Positions 9,035 through 17,521 of a stretch of 44,212 nt of DNA are shown here, piece after piece. A program made the position numbers and the translations under genes. Under the pieces are notes generated by a model that saw nothing but the letters and a program-made list of their open reading frames with translations, was not told the DNA's origin and did not search any database. Each line of letters opens with the position of its first letter. Position 1 is the first letter of the stretch. The stretch spans positions 13,380 through 57,591 of the forward strand of contig DDHB01000082.1 in NCBI GenBank assembly GCA_002337925.1. Reading direction: 5' to 3'. This DNA is from Sporomusaceae bacterium UBA1887 (GTDB lineage Bacteria > Bacillota > Negativicutes > Sporomusales > DSM-15969).

Positions 9035-9952
9035 CTATTCTTTAACTTTGCCAGCAGCAGCCTCTCTATTGCTTACGATCAGCGGGCCAACGTTATTCAC
9101 CAGGTACTTTAAAAACTCCTCACGCAACTCAGGTCGTTTGAGCGCAAACTCCACAGTTGCCTCTAAGTATCCTTGCTTATCGCCGACATCATAGCGCCTT
9201 CCCCAAAAATTATAAGCATACACGGGGTGATTGGCAGCAAGCCTGCGAAGTGCATCGGTTAGTTGGATTTCTCCCCCCCGTCCAGGGGCAGTATCTTCTA
9301 GTAATTCAAAAACTTCCGGCTGAATAATATAACGCCCTAAAATAGCCAGTTGCGAAGGTGCCTCACTGACCAACGGTTTCTCAACTAAGTCAATAGCCTG
9401 CCAAATATTGTTTTTCACCGGCAATGGCTTTACAATACCGTAGCTTGATACCTTATGCAACGGTACTTCCTGGACACCTAAAATAGTACCAGGACAATCG
9501 GCATAAACATCTATCATCTGCTTAAGACAAGGCACCTGTGCATCAATAATATCATCGCCTAGTAACACAGCAAACGGTTCATTGCCAACAAACTGTTTTG
9601 CACATAAAACAGCATGGCCAAGCCCCTTAGCTTCTTTCTGACGAACATAATGTATAGTTACATTTGATATCTCCTGTACTAAGCCCAGCAGATCATATTT
9701 TCCTTGACTCTTCAACGTATGTTCAAGTTCAAAGGCACAGTCAAAGTGGTCTTCGATTGATTTCTTATTGCGTCCGGTAATAATAAGGATTTCTTCAATT
9801 CCGGATAATACAGCTTCTTCTACGATATATTGAATAGCCGGCTTGTCGACTATAGGAAGCATCTCTTTCGGCTGGGCTTTCGTCGCGGGAAGAAAGCGCG
9901 TTCCCAACCCGGCAGCTGGAATGACCGCCTTGCGAATCTTCTTAGTGAGCAT
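9035..9952 (-). CDS. galU: UTP-glucose-1-phosphate uridylyltransferase
   Basis: This enzyme makes UDP-glucose from glucose-1-phosphate and UTP and feeds both GalE and Ugd encoded nearby. The signature AVIPAAGLGTRFLPATKA opens the protein, followed by the catalytic-region KEMLPIVDKPAIQYIVEEA. Further GalU motifs are LGHAVLCAK, FAVLLGDDII, LVEKP and GRGGEIQLTDAL. I take ATG 9952 as the start (305 residues). The frame extends to TTG 9985, but AAGGCAGG sits seven bases before the ATG and the extra 11 residues precede the normal N-terminus. The gene has its own terminator and a 150-base upstream spacer after the epimerase terminator, so it is probably monocistronic. I could not identify a convincing promoter in that spacer. 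Confidence 0.95.
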   Translation of the reverse strand: MLTKKIRKAVIPAAGLGTRFLPATKAQPKEMLPIVDKPAIQYIVEEAVLSGIEEILIITGRNKKSIEDHFDCAFELEHTLKSQGKYDLLGLVQEISNVTIHYVRQKEAKGLGHAVLCAKQFVGNEPFAVLLGDDIIDAQVPCLKQMIDVYADCPGTILGVQEVPLHKVSSYGIVKPLPVKNNIWQAIDLVEKPLVSEAPSQLAILGRYIIQPEVFELLEDTAPGRGGEIQLTDALRRLAANHPVYAYNFWGRRYDVGDKQGYLEATVEFALKRPELREEFLKYLVNNVGPLIVSNREAAAGKVKE

Positions 9953-10103
9953 ATGTGTACCTGCCTTATCTTCTGTTTCCCTCAAACTTACATTCGCTCT
10001 TACTGTCGTTTATTCCTGCTAAACCCATTACTTTCTTTACCGTCCCCCCTGCCTGCCACGCTGCTTCAAGTTATTAATCACCACACCTAGTTATCTTAAC
10101 TAT

Positions 10104-10129
10104 AAAAAAACAACCTGCCCCTGCAGGTT
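10104..10129 (-). terminator. intrinsic terminator ending the polysaccharide operon
   Basis: A 7-bp stem AACCTGC/GCAGGTT with a four-base loop is followed by seven T on the minus strand. It lies just after the epimerase stop and marks the likely 3' end of the long operon that begins at the Wza-like gene. Confidence 0.85.
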
Positions 10130-10143
10130 ATTCAAAATCGATA

Positions 10144-11181
10144 TTATTTTACCTGATAATAGTCACAATACCAATCAGTAAAATGCTGCAAGCCTTCTCT
10201 TATCGGTGTCTTCGGCCTGAAATCCACCGTTTTTTCCAACAACCGGGTATCTGCAAAGGTTGCAGGCACATCCCCCGCTTTCATCGGCTCAAATACTTTA
10301 GTAAAAATCACCGTTTTGCCAAGAGACTGGCTCAGACAATTTTCCAGTGTCTCAATAAAGGTCATTAATTTTTCAGGCCTATTATTCCCTATATTATAAA
10401 CCCGGTGCAAGGCACCCTCATCCGTGATAAGCGGGTTGCTTAAAAGACGTTCGATACCTTGTACAATATCATCAATATATGTAAAGTCCCGGTAAAGATC
10501 TTGCGCAAAATCACCATTATTAAAGATCCGGATCGGTTCACCGGAAAAATACTTGTGTGTAAAGCTGAAATAAGCCATATCCGGCCTGCCCATCGGGCCA
10601 TAAACCGTAAAAAACCGCAACCCGGTAGCCGGGATCTTATATAGATGGCTGTAGGTATACGCCATCAATTCATTTGATTTTTTGGTAGCCGCATATAGCG
10701 ATACAGGATGATCCACAAAATCAGACTCAGCAAACGGTACTTTTGTATTTGCACCATACACGGAACTAGAGGAAGCATAGATAAGATGATCCACTGGATG
10801 GTAGCGGCAAGCTTCAAGAATGTTGAAAAAGCCAATTATATTACTTTGGATATAGACATCAGGATTGTCAATCGAATAGCGGACTCCTGCCTGAGCTGCA
10901 AGATTAATTACAATATTAGGCTTGTACTCTTCAAAAACCGCAGCCAACATTACTTTATCCGCAATATCTCCTTTGACGAAGGTAAATTGGTCAAAAGGGG
11001 TAAGCTGCTCCAAGCGGGCATATTTCAGTCTCACATCATAATAATCATTTACATTATCGATACCGATCACACGACAGCCTTCAATCAGCAGTTTCCTGGC
11101 CAAGTAAAAACCGATAAAGCCGGCAGCACCGGTAATCAGGTACGTTTTAGTTGTATCAAGTGGTTGATAGACGGATTGCAT
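10144..11181 (-). CDS. UDP-glucuronate 4-epimerase-like NAD-dependent epimerase
   Basis: This extended short-chain dehydrogenase very likely converts UDP-glucuronate to UDP-galacturonate. TYLITGAAGFIGFYLARKLL is the NAD-binding GxxGxxG. IDNVNDYYDVRLKYARLEQL is typical of the UDP-glucuronate epimerase (LpsL/CapI-type) subfamily rather than GalE. NLAAQAGVRYSIDNP, SSSSVYGANTKVPF, the catalytic SLYAATKKSNE (YxxxK) and RFFTVYGPMGRPDMA follow. The 345-residue length fits. GGGGAG precedes ATG 11181. It lies 33 bases after ugd, whose product is its substrate, which strongly supports the assignment. A galacturonate or glucuronate residue in the polysaccharide would make it acidic. Both genes are less AT-rich than the serotype-type genes upstream. 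Confidence 0.9.
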   Translation of the reverse strand: MQSVYQPLDTTKTYLITGAAGFIGFYLARKLLIEGCRVIGIDNVNDYYDVRLKYARLEQLTPFDQFTFVKGDIADKVMLAAVFEEYKPNIVINLAAQAGVRYSIDNPDVYIQSNIIGFFNILEACRYHPVDHLIYASSSSVYGANTKVPFAESDFVDHPVSLYAATKKSNELMAYTYSHLYKIPATGLRFFTVYGPMGRPDMAYFSFTHKYFSGEPIRIFNNGDFAQDLYRDFTYIDDIVQGIERLLSNPLITDEGALHRVYNIGNNRPEKLMTFIETLENCLSQSLGKTVIFTKVFEPMKAGDVPATFADTRLLEKTVDFRPKTPIREGLQHFTDWYCDYYQVK

Positions 11182-11214
11182 AAAGTTCTCCCCTAATAAA
11201 AATAGCTTTTTTGC

Positions 11215-12531
11215 CTACTTTCTACCAATAGAATAATACTCCACACTAGCATCTTGCATTTCCTGAACATGATACATATTGCGTCCATCATAGACCAGCG
11301 CCGTTCTCATTAGATGCTTAAAACGCTCAGGCAGTACCGCCTTGATCTCTGCCCATTCTGTAAAGATAAAGCAAACATTTGCGCCTTCTAAGGCATCTTC
11401 CACATTGGCCGTATACCGGATATTTCCTCTGCCATTTTTCCCTTCAGGATATAGTCTTCTAAAGTTGTCCGCACCTACAGGATCATAAGCATAGATATCC
11501 GCACCTTGTTCCAACAATAACGGTACGTTTTCAAGAGAGGCTGCTTCCCTCAGATCATCCGTTCCGGGCTTAAAGGTAAGCCCCAGAACAGCTACCTTTA
11601 GACCGTTAAAGGTAATCAACCGGCTGCAGGCCTTCTTATATAGAATCGTCTTCTGCGCAGCATTTACATCAATGGCTGCTTTCACTGTTTTTAATTCATA
11701 CCCATGCTGCCGGGCCAAATAATCGAGTGCCTTCGTATCTTTGGGAAAGCACGAGCCACCATAGCCAATACCGGCGTTTAAGAACTTACTGCCGATACGT
11801 TCATCAAAGCTCATGCCTTTTGCCACGTCCTGGATATCAGCACCTACCAACTCGCAAAGGTTGGCAATATCATTCATATACGAGATTTTAAGTGCAAGAA
11901 AATCATTTGATGCATATTTAATCATCTCGGCTGAACGCCGGCTCACAGAAACAATCGGCAAGCCAAAGGGCTCATAGATCTTTGTAAGCAGTTCTTCCGC
12001 CCATTTGCTTTCCGTTCCAATAATGATACGTGCTGCGTGCAAGGTATCATGCACTGCCGTACCCTGAGCCAGAAATTCGGGGTTGGAAGCAACCTCTACT
12101 CTTACGTCATTAACTAAGAAATCCTTAATAAACTGCTCTACCTTATCATTCGTGCCAACAGGCACTGTTGATTTCACTACAACAAGACAATCCTTTTCAA
12201 TCGTCTCCGCTATCTGCCTGGCTACTGTTGCAATATAGGAAAGATTGGCAGAACCATCCGGCTGCTCCGGTGTTCCAACACCAATAAAGATTGCATCTGC
12301 ATCCTGATATGCCGTTGCATAATCAGAAGTATAGGTTAATCTGCCTGCTGCATAGTTCTTTTGCATTAAACTCTCGAGATCTGCCTCATAAATTGGAGAA
12401 ATGCCCTGCTTCATCATACTGACCTTTTGTTCGTCGATATCGACGCAGGTAACAAGGTGGCCAACTTCTGCAAAACATACTCCTGCCACCAGGCCGACAT
12501 AACCAGTTCCTGCTACTGCTATTTTGTACAT
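11215..12531 (-). CDS. ugd: UDP-glucose 6-dehydrogenase
   Basis: This enzyme oxidises UDP-glucose twice with NAD to UDP-glucuronate. The N-terminus KIAVAGTGYVGLVAGVCFAEVGH is the dinucleotide-binding motif, and IFIGVGTPEQPDGSANL and VVVKSTVPVGT follow. NPEFLAQGTA is the substrate loop, IKYASNDFLALKISYMND the central helix, and GIGYGGSCFPKDTKAL holds the catalytic cysteine. The C-terminal domain with AVLGLTFKPGTDDLREA completes the family layout. At 438 residues it is normal length. The start ATG 12531 has AAGGAAGG upstream. It is followed by the epimerase gene that uses its product. In other bacteria such enzymes are targets of the capsule tyrosine kinase; the kinase encoded in this operon could act here, but nothing in the sequence shows it. 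Confidence 0.96.
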   Translation of the reverse strand: MYKIAVAGTGYVGLVAGVCFAEVGHLVTCVDIDEQKVSMMKQGISPIYEADLESLMQKNYAAGRLTYTSDYATAYQDADAIFIGVGTPEQPDGSANLSYIATVARQIAETIEKDCLVVVKSTVPVGTNDKVEQFIKDFLVNDVRVEVASNPEFLAQGTAVHDTLHAARIIIGTESKWAEELLTKIYEPFGLPIVSVSRRSAEMIKYASNDFLALKISYMNDIANLCELVGADIQDVAKGMSFDERIGSKFLNAGIGYGGSCFPKDTKALDYLARQHGYELKTVKAAIDVNAAQKTILYKKACSRLITFNGLKVAVLGLTFKPGTDDLREAASLENVPLLLEQGADIYAYDPVGADNFRRLYPEGKNGRGNIRYTANVEDALEGANVCFIFTEWAEIKAVLPERFKHLMRTALVYDGRNMYHVQEMQDASVEYYSIGRK

Positions 12532-12613
12532 TTTAGCCCTTCCTTTTACTTTTCGAATTTACTTCTTAGGCCATATTTGCAAATTTAATATAAGTTCATA
12601 TTGTTTCAGCATT

Positions 12614-12633
12614 TACTTTATTCTAATAAAGTA
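12614..12633. other. AT-rich hairpin between wzx and ugd
   Basis: A perfect 9-bp inverted repeat TACTTTATT/AATAAAGTA with a two-base centre lies in the 116-base gap between wzx and ugd. There is no T-run after it, so I do not call it a terminator. It sits exactly where base composition changes from AT-rich cassette genes to core-like nucleotide-sugar genes. Confidence 0.4.
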
Positions 12634-12647
12634 TAAAACAAAATCTT

Positions 12648-14105
12648 TTATCTTCCCTTTAGTCCCCTTAATATAGCATTAAAAACTTGCCTCATATCAG
12701 AAAATTGGTATAATAATCCTATATAAAATGATATACATATTGCTATAGAGACTATACTCCATAATACGCTTGTAGACATCTCTTTCAAAAAAAATCCTAT
12801 TAAGCCCATTATTAATGCAGAAATAGTAGGAGGAATTACATTTCTGAAAGTTTTAGTAAAGGAAATGCCTATTACTAAATTCATTATGATAAAATGCACT
12901 AGTACAAATTCCATCCTTAACCATGAACGCACAAAAACTAGCATCCAGAATCCAAATTCTGAACATATAATACATACAGGTATCAAAACTACTAGATGTA
13001 GAACTTGTGCTAATAAAGATAATTTTGGTCTTCCTTTTGCACGATACACTTCACTGCAAAAATGGCCAAAAACTATCATTATAGAACTCGTTAATGCCCA
13101 GATTCCGATTACTCCACTTGCCTCACTCCATTGGTTACCTAAAAATAACTGAGTCGCTAAATCACTATAAAGATATACTCCTACCCCCATAGGCAAGATA
13201 ATAGTTGCAACTAACCTTTGCGCCGCAAAGTAAACTTTGTTAAATTGCTCTGGATCGTTCTGCAAACGCGATAAAGTTGTAAATAATACAGGAGTAGCAG
13301 CAGCTGTAATTAGAGCAAAAAGTGCGTTGACCATTGACGTTGACGTCTTATATAATCCCAAATAGTATTCACTTAAAACATTTCCAATAATAAAAGTGTC
13401 GACCCAAATTGTAAGCCATATAGAAATAGATTCAATTAATGACCAGACGCTAAAGGATAGCATCTTTTTAATTACTTCGAGCTTATAACACCATTTAGGT
13501 TTCCACGTAGATTGAACGGTTAATATGACCGCACTAGAAAGGCTCCCAAAGATCGTTCCAATAATCAAAGACCAATAACCAAAACCTAAAAAGGCTAAGG
13601 GTATTGTAATAAAAAAAGGTATGATCGCTGAAACCAATCGCATCCAGAATACAGTTTTAAAATTAAAATCTCTACTATACAACGCCATTTGTATGCTTGA
13701 CAACGATGCTAAAGGCAGCTGTACACAGGCTATAGATATTACATAGCCCAAACCGGGATTCCCAACAAATTTTGCAATTGGTTCACAAAATAAGAATATA
13801 ATCACCCAGAATAAAATAGCAATTCCAAAATTAGTCCAAAAAGCCACATTGGCATACATATATTTTTCATTTTCATGTTTGAATTCACGCTGTACCAAAT
13901 ATTTTTGAAAGCCTGCATCAGAAAACATTTCAGCAAAGCTAATTATCATAGTTACAGTAGTTAATACTGCAAATGCTTCTGGTGCTAATATTCTCGCTAA
14001 GATCATCGTCGTAACTGGAGTAACTATCTTTACAACAAATTGAGTGATAGTTGACCACTTGGCTGCATTGACTATTTTATCGTTAAATCCGACATTACTG
14101 CTCAC
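12648..14105 (-). CDS. Wzx-type polysaccharide flippase
   Basis: This is a polytopic inner-membrane protein of the MOP/MATE superfamily that would flip undecaprenyl-linked repeat units to the periplasmic face. Some 12 to 14 hydrophobic segments run through its 485 residues. The N-terminus, with AAKWSTITQFVVKIVTPVTTM and LARILAPEAFAVLT near residues 13 to 50, is characteristic of the WzxC/TuaB-like subfamily. QKYLVQREF and ALYSRDFNFKTVF are further typical segments. The start GTG 14105 overlaps the CapA stop codon as GTGA, which suggests translational coupling. The gene is strongly AT-rich. A Wzx in the same operon as a Wzy-like protein and a Wzz-like protein makes the Wzx/Wzy-dependent pathway clear, though the exact sugar unit moved cannot be inferred. 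Confidence 0.9.
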   Translation of the reverse strand: MSSNVGFNDKIVNAAKWSTITQFVVKIVTPVTTMILARILAPEAFAVLTTVTMIISFAEMFSDAGFQKYLVQREFKHENEKYMYANVAFWTNFGIAILFWVIIFLFCEPIAKFVGNPGLGYVISIACVQLPLASLSSIQMALYSRDFNFKTVFWMRLVSAIIPFFITIPLAFLGFGYWSLIIGTIFGSLSSAVILTVQSTWKPKWCYKLEVIKKMLSFSVWSLIESISIWLTIWVDTFIIGNVLSEYYLGLYKTSTSMVNALFALITAAATPVLFTTLSRLQNDPEQFNKVYFAAQRLVATIILPMGVGVYLYSDLATQLFLGNQWSEASGVIGIWALTSSIMIVFGHFCSEVYRAKGRPKLSLLAQVLHLVVLIPVCIICSEFGFWMLVFVRSWLRMEFVLVHFIIMNLVIGISFTKTFRNVIPPTISALIMGLIGFFLKEMSTSVLWSIVSIAICISFYIGLLYQFSDMRQVFNAILRGLKGR

Positions 14106-15232
14106 AGTTGTTCTTCCAAACCTGATAGTATCAACTCTTTATGGGCTTCACATTCAATAAAATTTTTCATAGCTAACAATTGCTGTCTATTATATTGTCT
14201 TTTTAACAACAATCCCCCAAATATATGCCTATCAATTCGCGACGTCCATTTGCTATATCCAGCAAATATCCGCAAATATGATGCAATATTGCTCAATGCA
14301 AATTGACGATATTGTTGTTCAATAAAACCATCTTTTTGAATTGCCGCCGAACGCTCTTTAAATGCTGTTAATATGTCATTGCTTAACTCATCAGATGCTA
14401 AACGGATTCGTTTACCTAATTTAATTATCGGAATGTATTCAACCTCGAGATTGTCACGAATATTTACTCTGAGTAACAAACTTGTCTCCCAATGGGGATC
14501 GTTAGAATAATCAAACAAGAAGTTACCTTGTCCATAGACTATTGTTGCCTGATCATATTCTTCAAAACAGCCGATGCTATGGCTATGTTGACAAATAATA
14601 AGGTCAGCACCCTTTTTTGCCATCTTCCGGCAAATTTTTTGCAAATAAGGTGATGGATACCTATAATATTCTTTTCCTCCATGGTACAGGACAATTACAT
14701 AATCACACTTAGATTTTAATTCTTGAATATCATCTAGAGATTCAAATGGGTCAAAAGGATTTGCACCAGCTTTATTCTTTTTAGCAATAGTAAATTCATG
14801 TTCAGCACAAGAATAAATCCCAATCCGGCTATTATTATTTACTATAATATAAGCTTTACGAGCATCATCTAAACTACGCCCAGCACCGACATATGCAATT
14901 TTATACTTATCCAATTGTTCAATTGTAGAAAGCAAACCTTGTTCGTCTTGATCTAAAATGTGATTGTTAGCGAGACTTATAAGCTGAGGATTGAGTGCTT
15001 TTATAGCATTTATACTGGATAATGGTGATTTTAGGTTAGGACCGCACTTTGGAATAGGCTTTACTATATCAGTTAGAGGGCATTCCAGGTTAAAAATGCG
15101 GTAGTCTACAGATGCAAGCATCTCTAACATTTCTAGGCCAACAAGTTCTGCCACATCTCCTTTAGTGAATAAATCCATATTTGATTCAGTCGGGACTAAG
15201 TCTCCACCGATAATAATAGTAGTAGATTTCAT
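14102..15232 (-). CDS. CapA-family protein (metallophosphatase fold)
   Basis: The protein belongs to the CapA/PgsA family, named after poly-gamma-glutamate capsule factors and built on a calcineurin-like phosphoesterase fold. IIGGDLVPTE at the start, FNLECPLTD, LISLANNHILDQDE, AYVGAGRSLDDAR, YVIVLYHGGKEY, LIICQHSHSIGCFEEYD and YGQGNFLFDY are the family motifs in order, with the metal-ligand Asp, Asn and His residues present. There is no N-terminal signal or membrane anchor, unlike B. subtilis PgsA, so it is probably cytoplasmic. The 376 residues are a normal length. GAGGTG precedes ATG 15232. It sits 13 bases after an ATP-grasp ligase gene and overlaps wzx. This pairing suggests amino-acid or peptide modification of the glycan rather than free polyglutamate, since no PgsB/PgsC (CapB/CapC) partners are present. 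The exact role is unknown. Confidence 0.85.
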   Translation of the reverse strand: MKSTTIIIGGDLVPTESNMDLFTKGDVAELVGLEMLEMLASVDYRIFNLECPLTDIVKPIPKCGPNLKSPLSSINAIKALNPQLISLANNHILDQDEQGLLSTIEQLDKYKIAYVGAGRSLDDARKAYIIVNNNSRIGIYSCAEHEFTIAKKNKAGANPFDPFESLDDIQELKSKCDYVIVLYHGGKEYYRYPSPYLQKICRKMAKKGADLIICQHSHSIGCFEEYDQATIVYGQGNFLFDYSNDPHWETSLLLRVNIRDNLEVEYIPIIKLGKRIRLASDELSNDILTAFKERSAAIQKDGFIEQQYRQFALSNIASYLRIFAGYSKWTSRIDRHIFGGLLLKRQYNRQQLLAMKNFIECEAHKELILSGLEEQL

Positions 15233-15245
15233 ATTTACACCTCAG

Positions 15246-16301
15246 CTAAATTATGTGGGACTCTATGTACTCAAAAATACTCCTACTATATTCGTCTTCT
15301 AAAACAGACTCACCATTATATCTCATCCATGTCCCGTCATGATATTCATGCCAAAACTTTGATGCCTGTAAAGTATATGGCCCCAGATGTATCATTTGAA
15401 ATTCTATTAAATGATATTGCTTTCCATCAAAACCAATATCCATCCCAATAATAGGAAAGTCTATCTCCAAAGTAAGTCTTTTAGCAAAATTAAGAAGTTC
15501 TTCATGTTCTTCCTCTGGAACCTCAAATAGCTTTCCACTCCCACTAGCTCTAAAATCGTTATCTCTATTCTCTCTATAAAGTGTATAATATTTATTTCCA
15601 AAGACTAAAACCTTATAGTCACCTGACAGACCATTAACAAAATTTTGAACCACTATTGGTCTGTGAATTGGTTCCGTTAAAGTGGGTAAATATTTTCTAT
15701 CAAAAAATGCAATCGTGTACTTAAATAAATGTTTTATTTTTTCCTGAAAAAAGTCAAACACATTTCGTGATAAAATTACTTTACTTGATTTCTTTGTAAA
15801 TTTCTCATATTCAGATTGATTCCGTGCCAAATAAACCCCATTACTACCGCAACCAGATGCCTCTTTTATTACTACAGGATATAATTTTTTAATCTTTGAG
15901 GCTTCAGTTGCCGAGCCAATACATGTACTTTCTATACTTTTTAATAAATTATCTTTAAACTTAAATCGCATCATTTCCATATATATTTTATTGTGATGCG
16001 CTTTTAAACACTCGAAATTCGGCAAAACAATTGCACCATTTTGATGTAAAAAATAAACTACATCCTCTATATAATGTTTATAAAAAGAACCTGGTAATTC
16101 TGATGTCTGATAAATAATAAATTTACCTTGATAGTCTTGTGTAAAGTCTAACTCATCAAATTTTTTAATATTAACAACATATCCTTTAGAAATAAACCAG
16201 TTTTTAATCTTGTCCACTCTCATGGATTTGTAATGTTTTAAATCTTCAATAGATATTTGAAAACATCCCAAATTATCCGTCAAAATAAGAAGTTCTCTCA
16301 T
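15246..16301 (-). CDS. ATP-grasp ligase-like protein
   Basis: This is a predicted ATP-grasp enzyme that would form an amide or similar bond using ATP. LYPVVIKEASGCGSNGVYLA near residue 145 is the ATP-binding lysine and glycine-rich loop. IVVQNFVNGLSGDYKVLVFG near 220 resembles the second strand pair with the adenine-contacting region. FPIIGMDIGFDGKQYHLIEFQ near 290 carries the acidic metal-binding residues (D and E) of the fold. The first 120 residues form the pre-ATP domain and have no motif I recognise. The start ATG overlaps the wzy stop as ATGA. Position between Wzy and CapA suggests it attaches an amino acid or other amine or acid to a sugar carboxylate such as glucuronate or galacturonate; that is inference. 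RimK-, YheC/D- or carbamoyl-phosphate-like relatives are other possibilities. Confidence 0.8.
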   Translation of the reverse strand: MRELLILTDNLGCFQISIEDLKHYKSMRVDKIKNWFISKGYVVNIKKFDELDFTQDYQGKFIIYQTSELPGSFYKHYIEDVVYFLHQNGAIVLPNFECLKAHHNKIYMEMMRFKFKDNLLKSIESTCIGSATEASKIKKLYPVVIKEASGCGSNGVYLARNQSEYEKFTKKSSKVILSRNVFDFFQEKIKHLFKYTIAFFDRKYLPTLTEPIHRPIVVQNFVNGLSGDYKVLVFGNKYYTLYRENRDNDFRASGSGKLFEVPEEEHEELLNFAKRLTLEIDFPIIGMDIGFDGKQYHLIEFQMIHLGPYTLQASKFWHEYHDGTWMRYNGESVLEDEYSRSIFEYIESHII

Positions 16302-17521
16302 GATTTAAGCAAGCCTCGCCTTTTTGTAAAATCTATTTTCTTCACAAACAAATAAGCAAAAAGCAAAACCAAATACCCTCTTGGTGATTCGCAAAAAGTT
16401 ATGGCTGCAGTGTCGTTAACAAGTTCGGTGATGATCAATGTGAAGTATAATTTTGCGTAATCATTATTAAATACATTCTTTGAAATTTTATATAACACAT
16501 ATGCAAACATACTATAATAAGCAATAAAACCTAAAACACCATAATTAACCAACAATTCAATGTAGTTGTTGTGTGAATACATTCCTAAACCTGAATGCAC
16601 TGAAAAATAAAACCATCCATTTCCTATTATTGGACTTTCCTGAAATGCTTGTAAACCCACTTGATACATTAATAACCGCAAACTTGTAGAATTAGACTCG
16701 GATGCACTTTCTATTTGAAAACCACACGCAGCTAAAAAGTCAATGGTTCGTTGTCCTATAATGTTATAAAAAAAATCATTTGTTAGCAAAACAGTAAAAC
16801 TCGATATGCACACAATTAATGGGAAAAAGTATTTTTGTAGCTTTAGTTTATTTTTTAACATAAATAATAACATAAGACCAATAAATATAAACATCAAAGC
16901 TTTCTTTGAGCCTGTAAGTAACATAAATAATATTTGAAGAACATAAATAACAAAGTATATATTCTTCTTCTCATAAATTACCTTGTATATACTTAATATC
17001 GAAAAAGTCCCTAAATACATGCCCACAGTATTGACATTTCCACTTGCACTTTCCCCTATCCTAGTCCCTCCGTCCAGTATAAGAGAAAATTCATAACTTA
17101 TAATAAACATACAAGCAAAAACTGATGCAATAGTTGCTGATGAGATGAATATTGATGTTGCATCATGATGTGACGAAGAAAATAATATAATTATATTTAT
17201 AATAACAACAGCTATAAACAAGACATAAGCAGCGTTATATTCTCCATATACTGGTAATACTGTTCCGTAGAACGTATAATAGGAAAACATTAGAATAATC
17301 CACCAAGTATATCCTAGCGAAAGTGCATTTATTAAACGTTTCACATTGGCTATACAATAATAAAATGTGTAAAGAGAAACAAGTAAAATAATGCCAATGT
17401 ACCATTTCTCGTTTTCCAGGCTATATAAGCATATTCCAGCAAACAAAACTGCAGTCATTATCACAATATATAAAAATTTTGACCATACTGATTTACTATT
17501 CTCATTTAATAAATAATTCAC
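16298..17521 (-). CDS. Wzy-type O-antigen polymerase
   Basis: This is an inner-membrane protein with about ten to twelve hydrophobic segments. It has a large periplasmic loop late in the sequence (roughly residues 245 to 320) that ends in IIGNGWFYFSVHSGLGMYSHNNYIELLVNYGVLG. The segment HNNYIELLVNYGVLG is the O-antigen ligase/polymerase (Wzy_C) signature. It would join repeat units at the periplasmic side. The 407 residues are a usual length and sequence outside the signature is not conserved, as is normal for Wzy. GTG 17521 overlaps the upstream glycosyltransferase stop as GTGA, and its own stop overlaps the next start. Composition is very AT-rich. A WaaL-type ligase would share the same signature, but the surrounding Wzx and Wzz genes favour polymerase. 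Confidence 0.85.
   Translation of the reverse strand: MNYLLNENSKSVWSKFLYIVIMTAVLFAGICLYSLENEKWYIGIILLVSLYTFYYCIANVKRLINALSLGYTWWIILMFSYYTFYGTVLPVYGEYNAAYVLFIAVVIINIIILFSSSHHDATSIFISSATIASVFACMFIISYEFSLILDGGTRIGESASGNVNTVGMYLGTFSILSIYKVIYEKKNIYFVIYVLQILFMLLTGSKKALMFIFIGLMLLFMLKNKLKLQKYFFPLIVCISSFTVLLTNDFFYNIIGQRTIDFLAACGFQIESASESNSTSLRLLMYQVGLQAFQESPIIGNGWFYFSVHSGLGMYSHNNYIELLVNYGVLGFIAYYSMFAYVLYKISKNVFNNDYAKLYFTLIITELVNDTAAITFCESPRGYLVLLFAYLFVKKIDFTKRRGLLKS

Noticed and set aside
10708..11196. 162-codon open frame on the plus strand opposite the UDP-glucuronate epimerase gene
   Set aside because: The opposite strand encodes an epimerase with all motifs. The plus frame has no credible start site.
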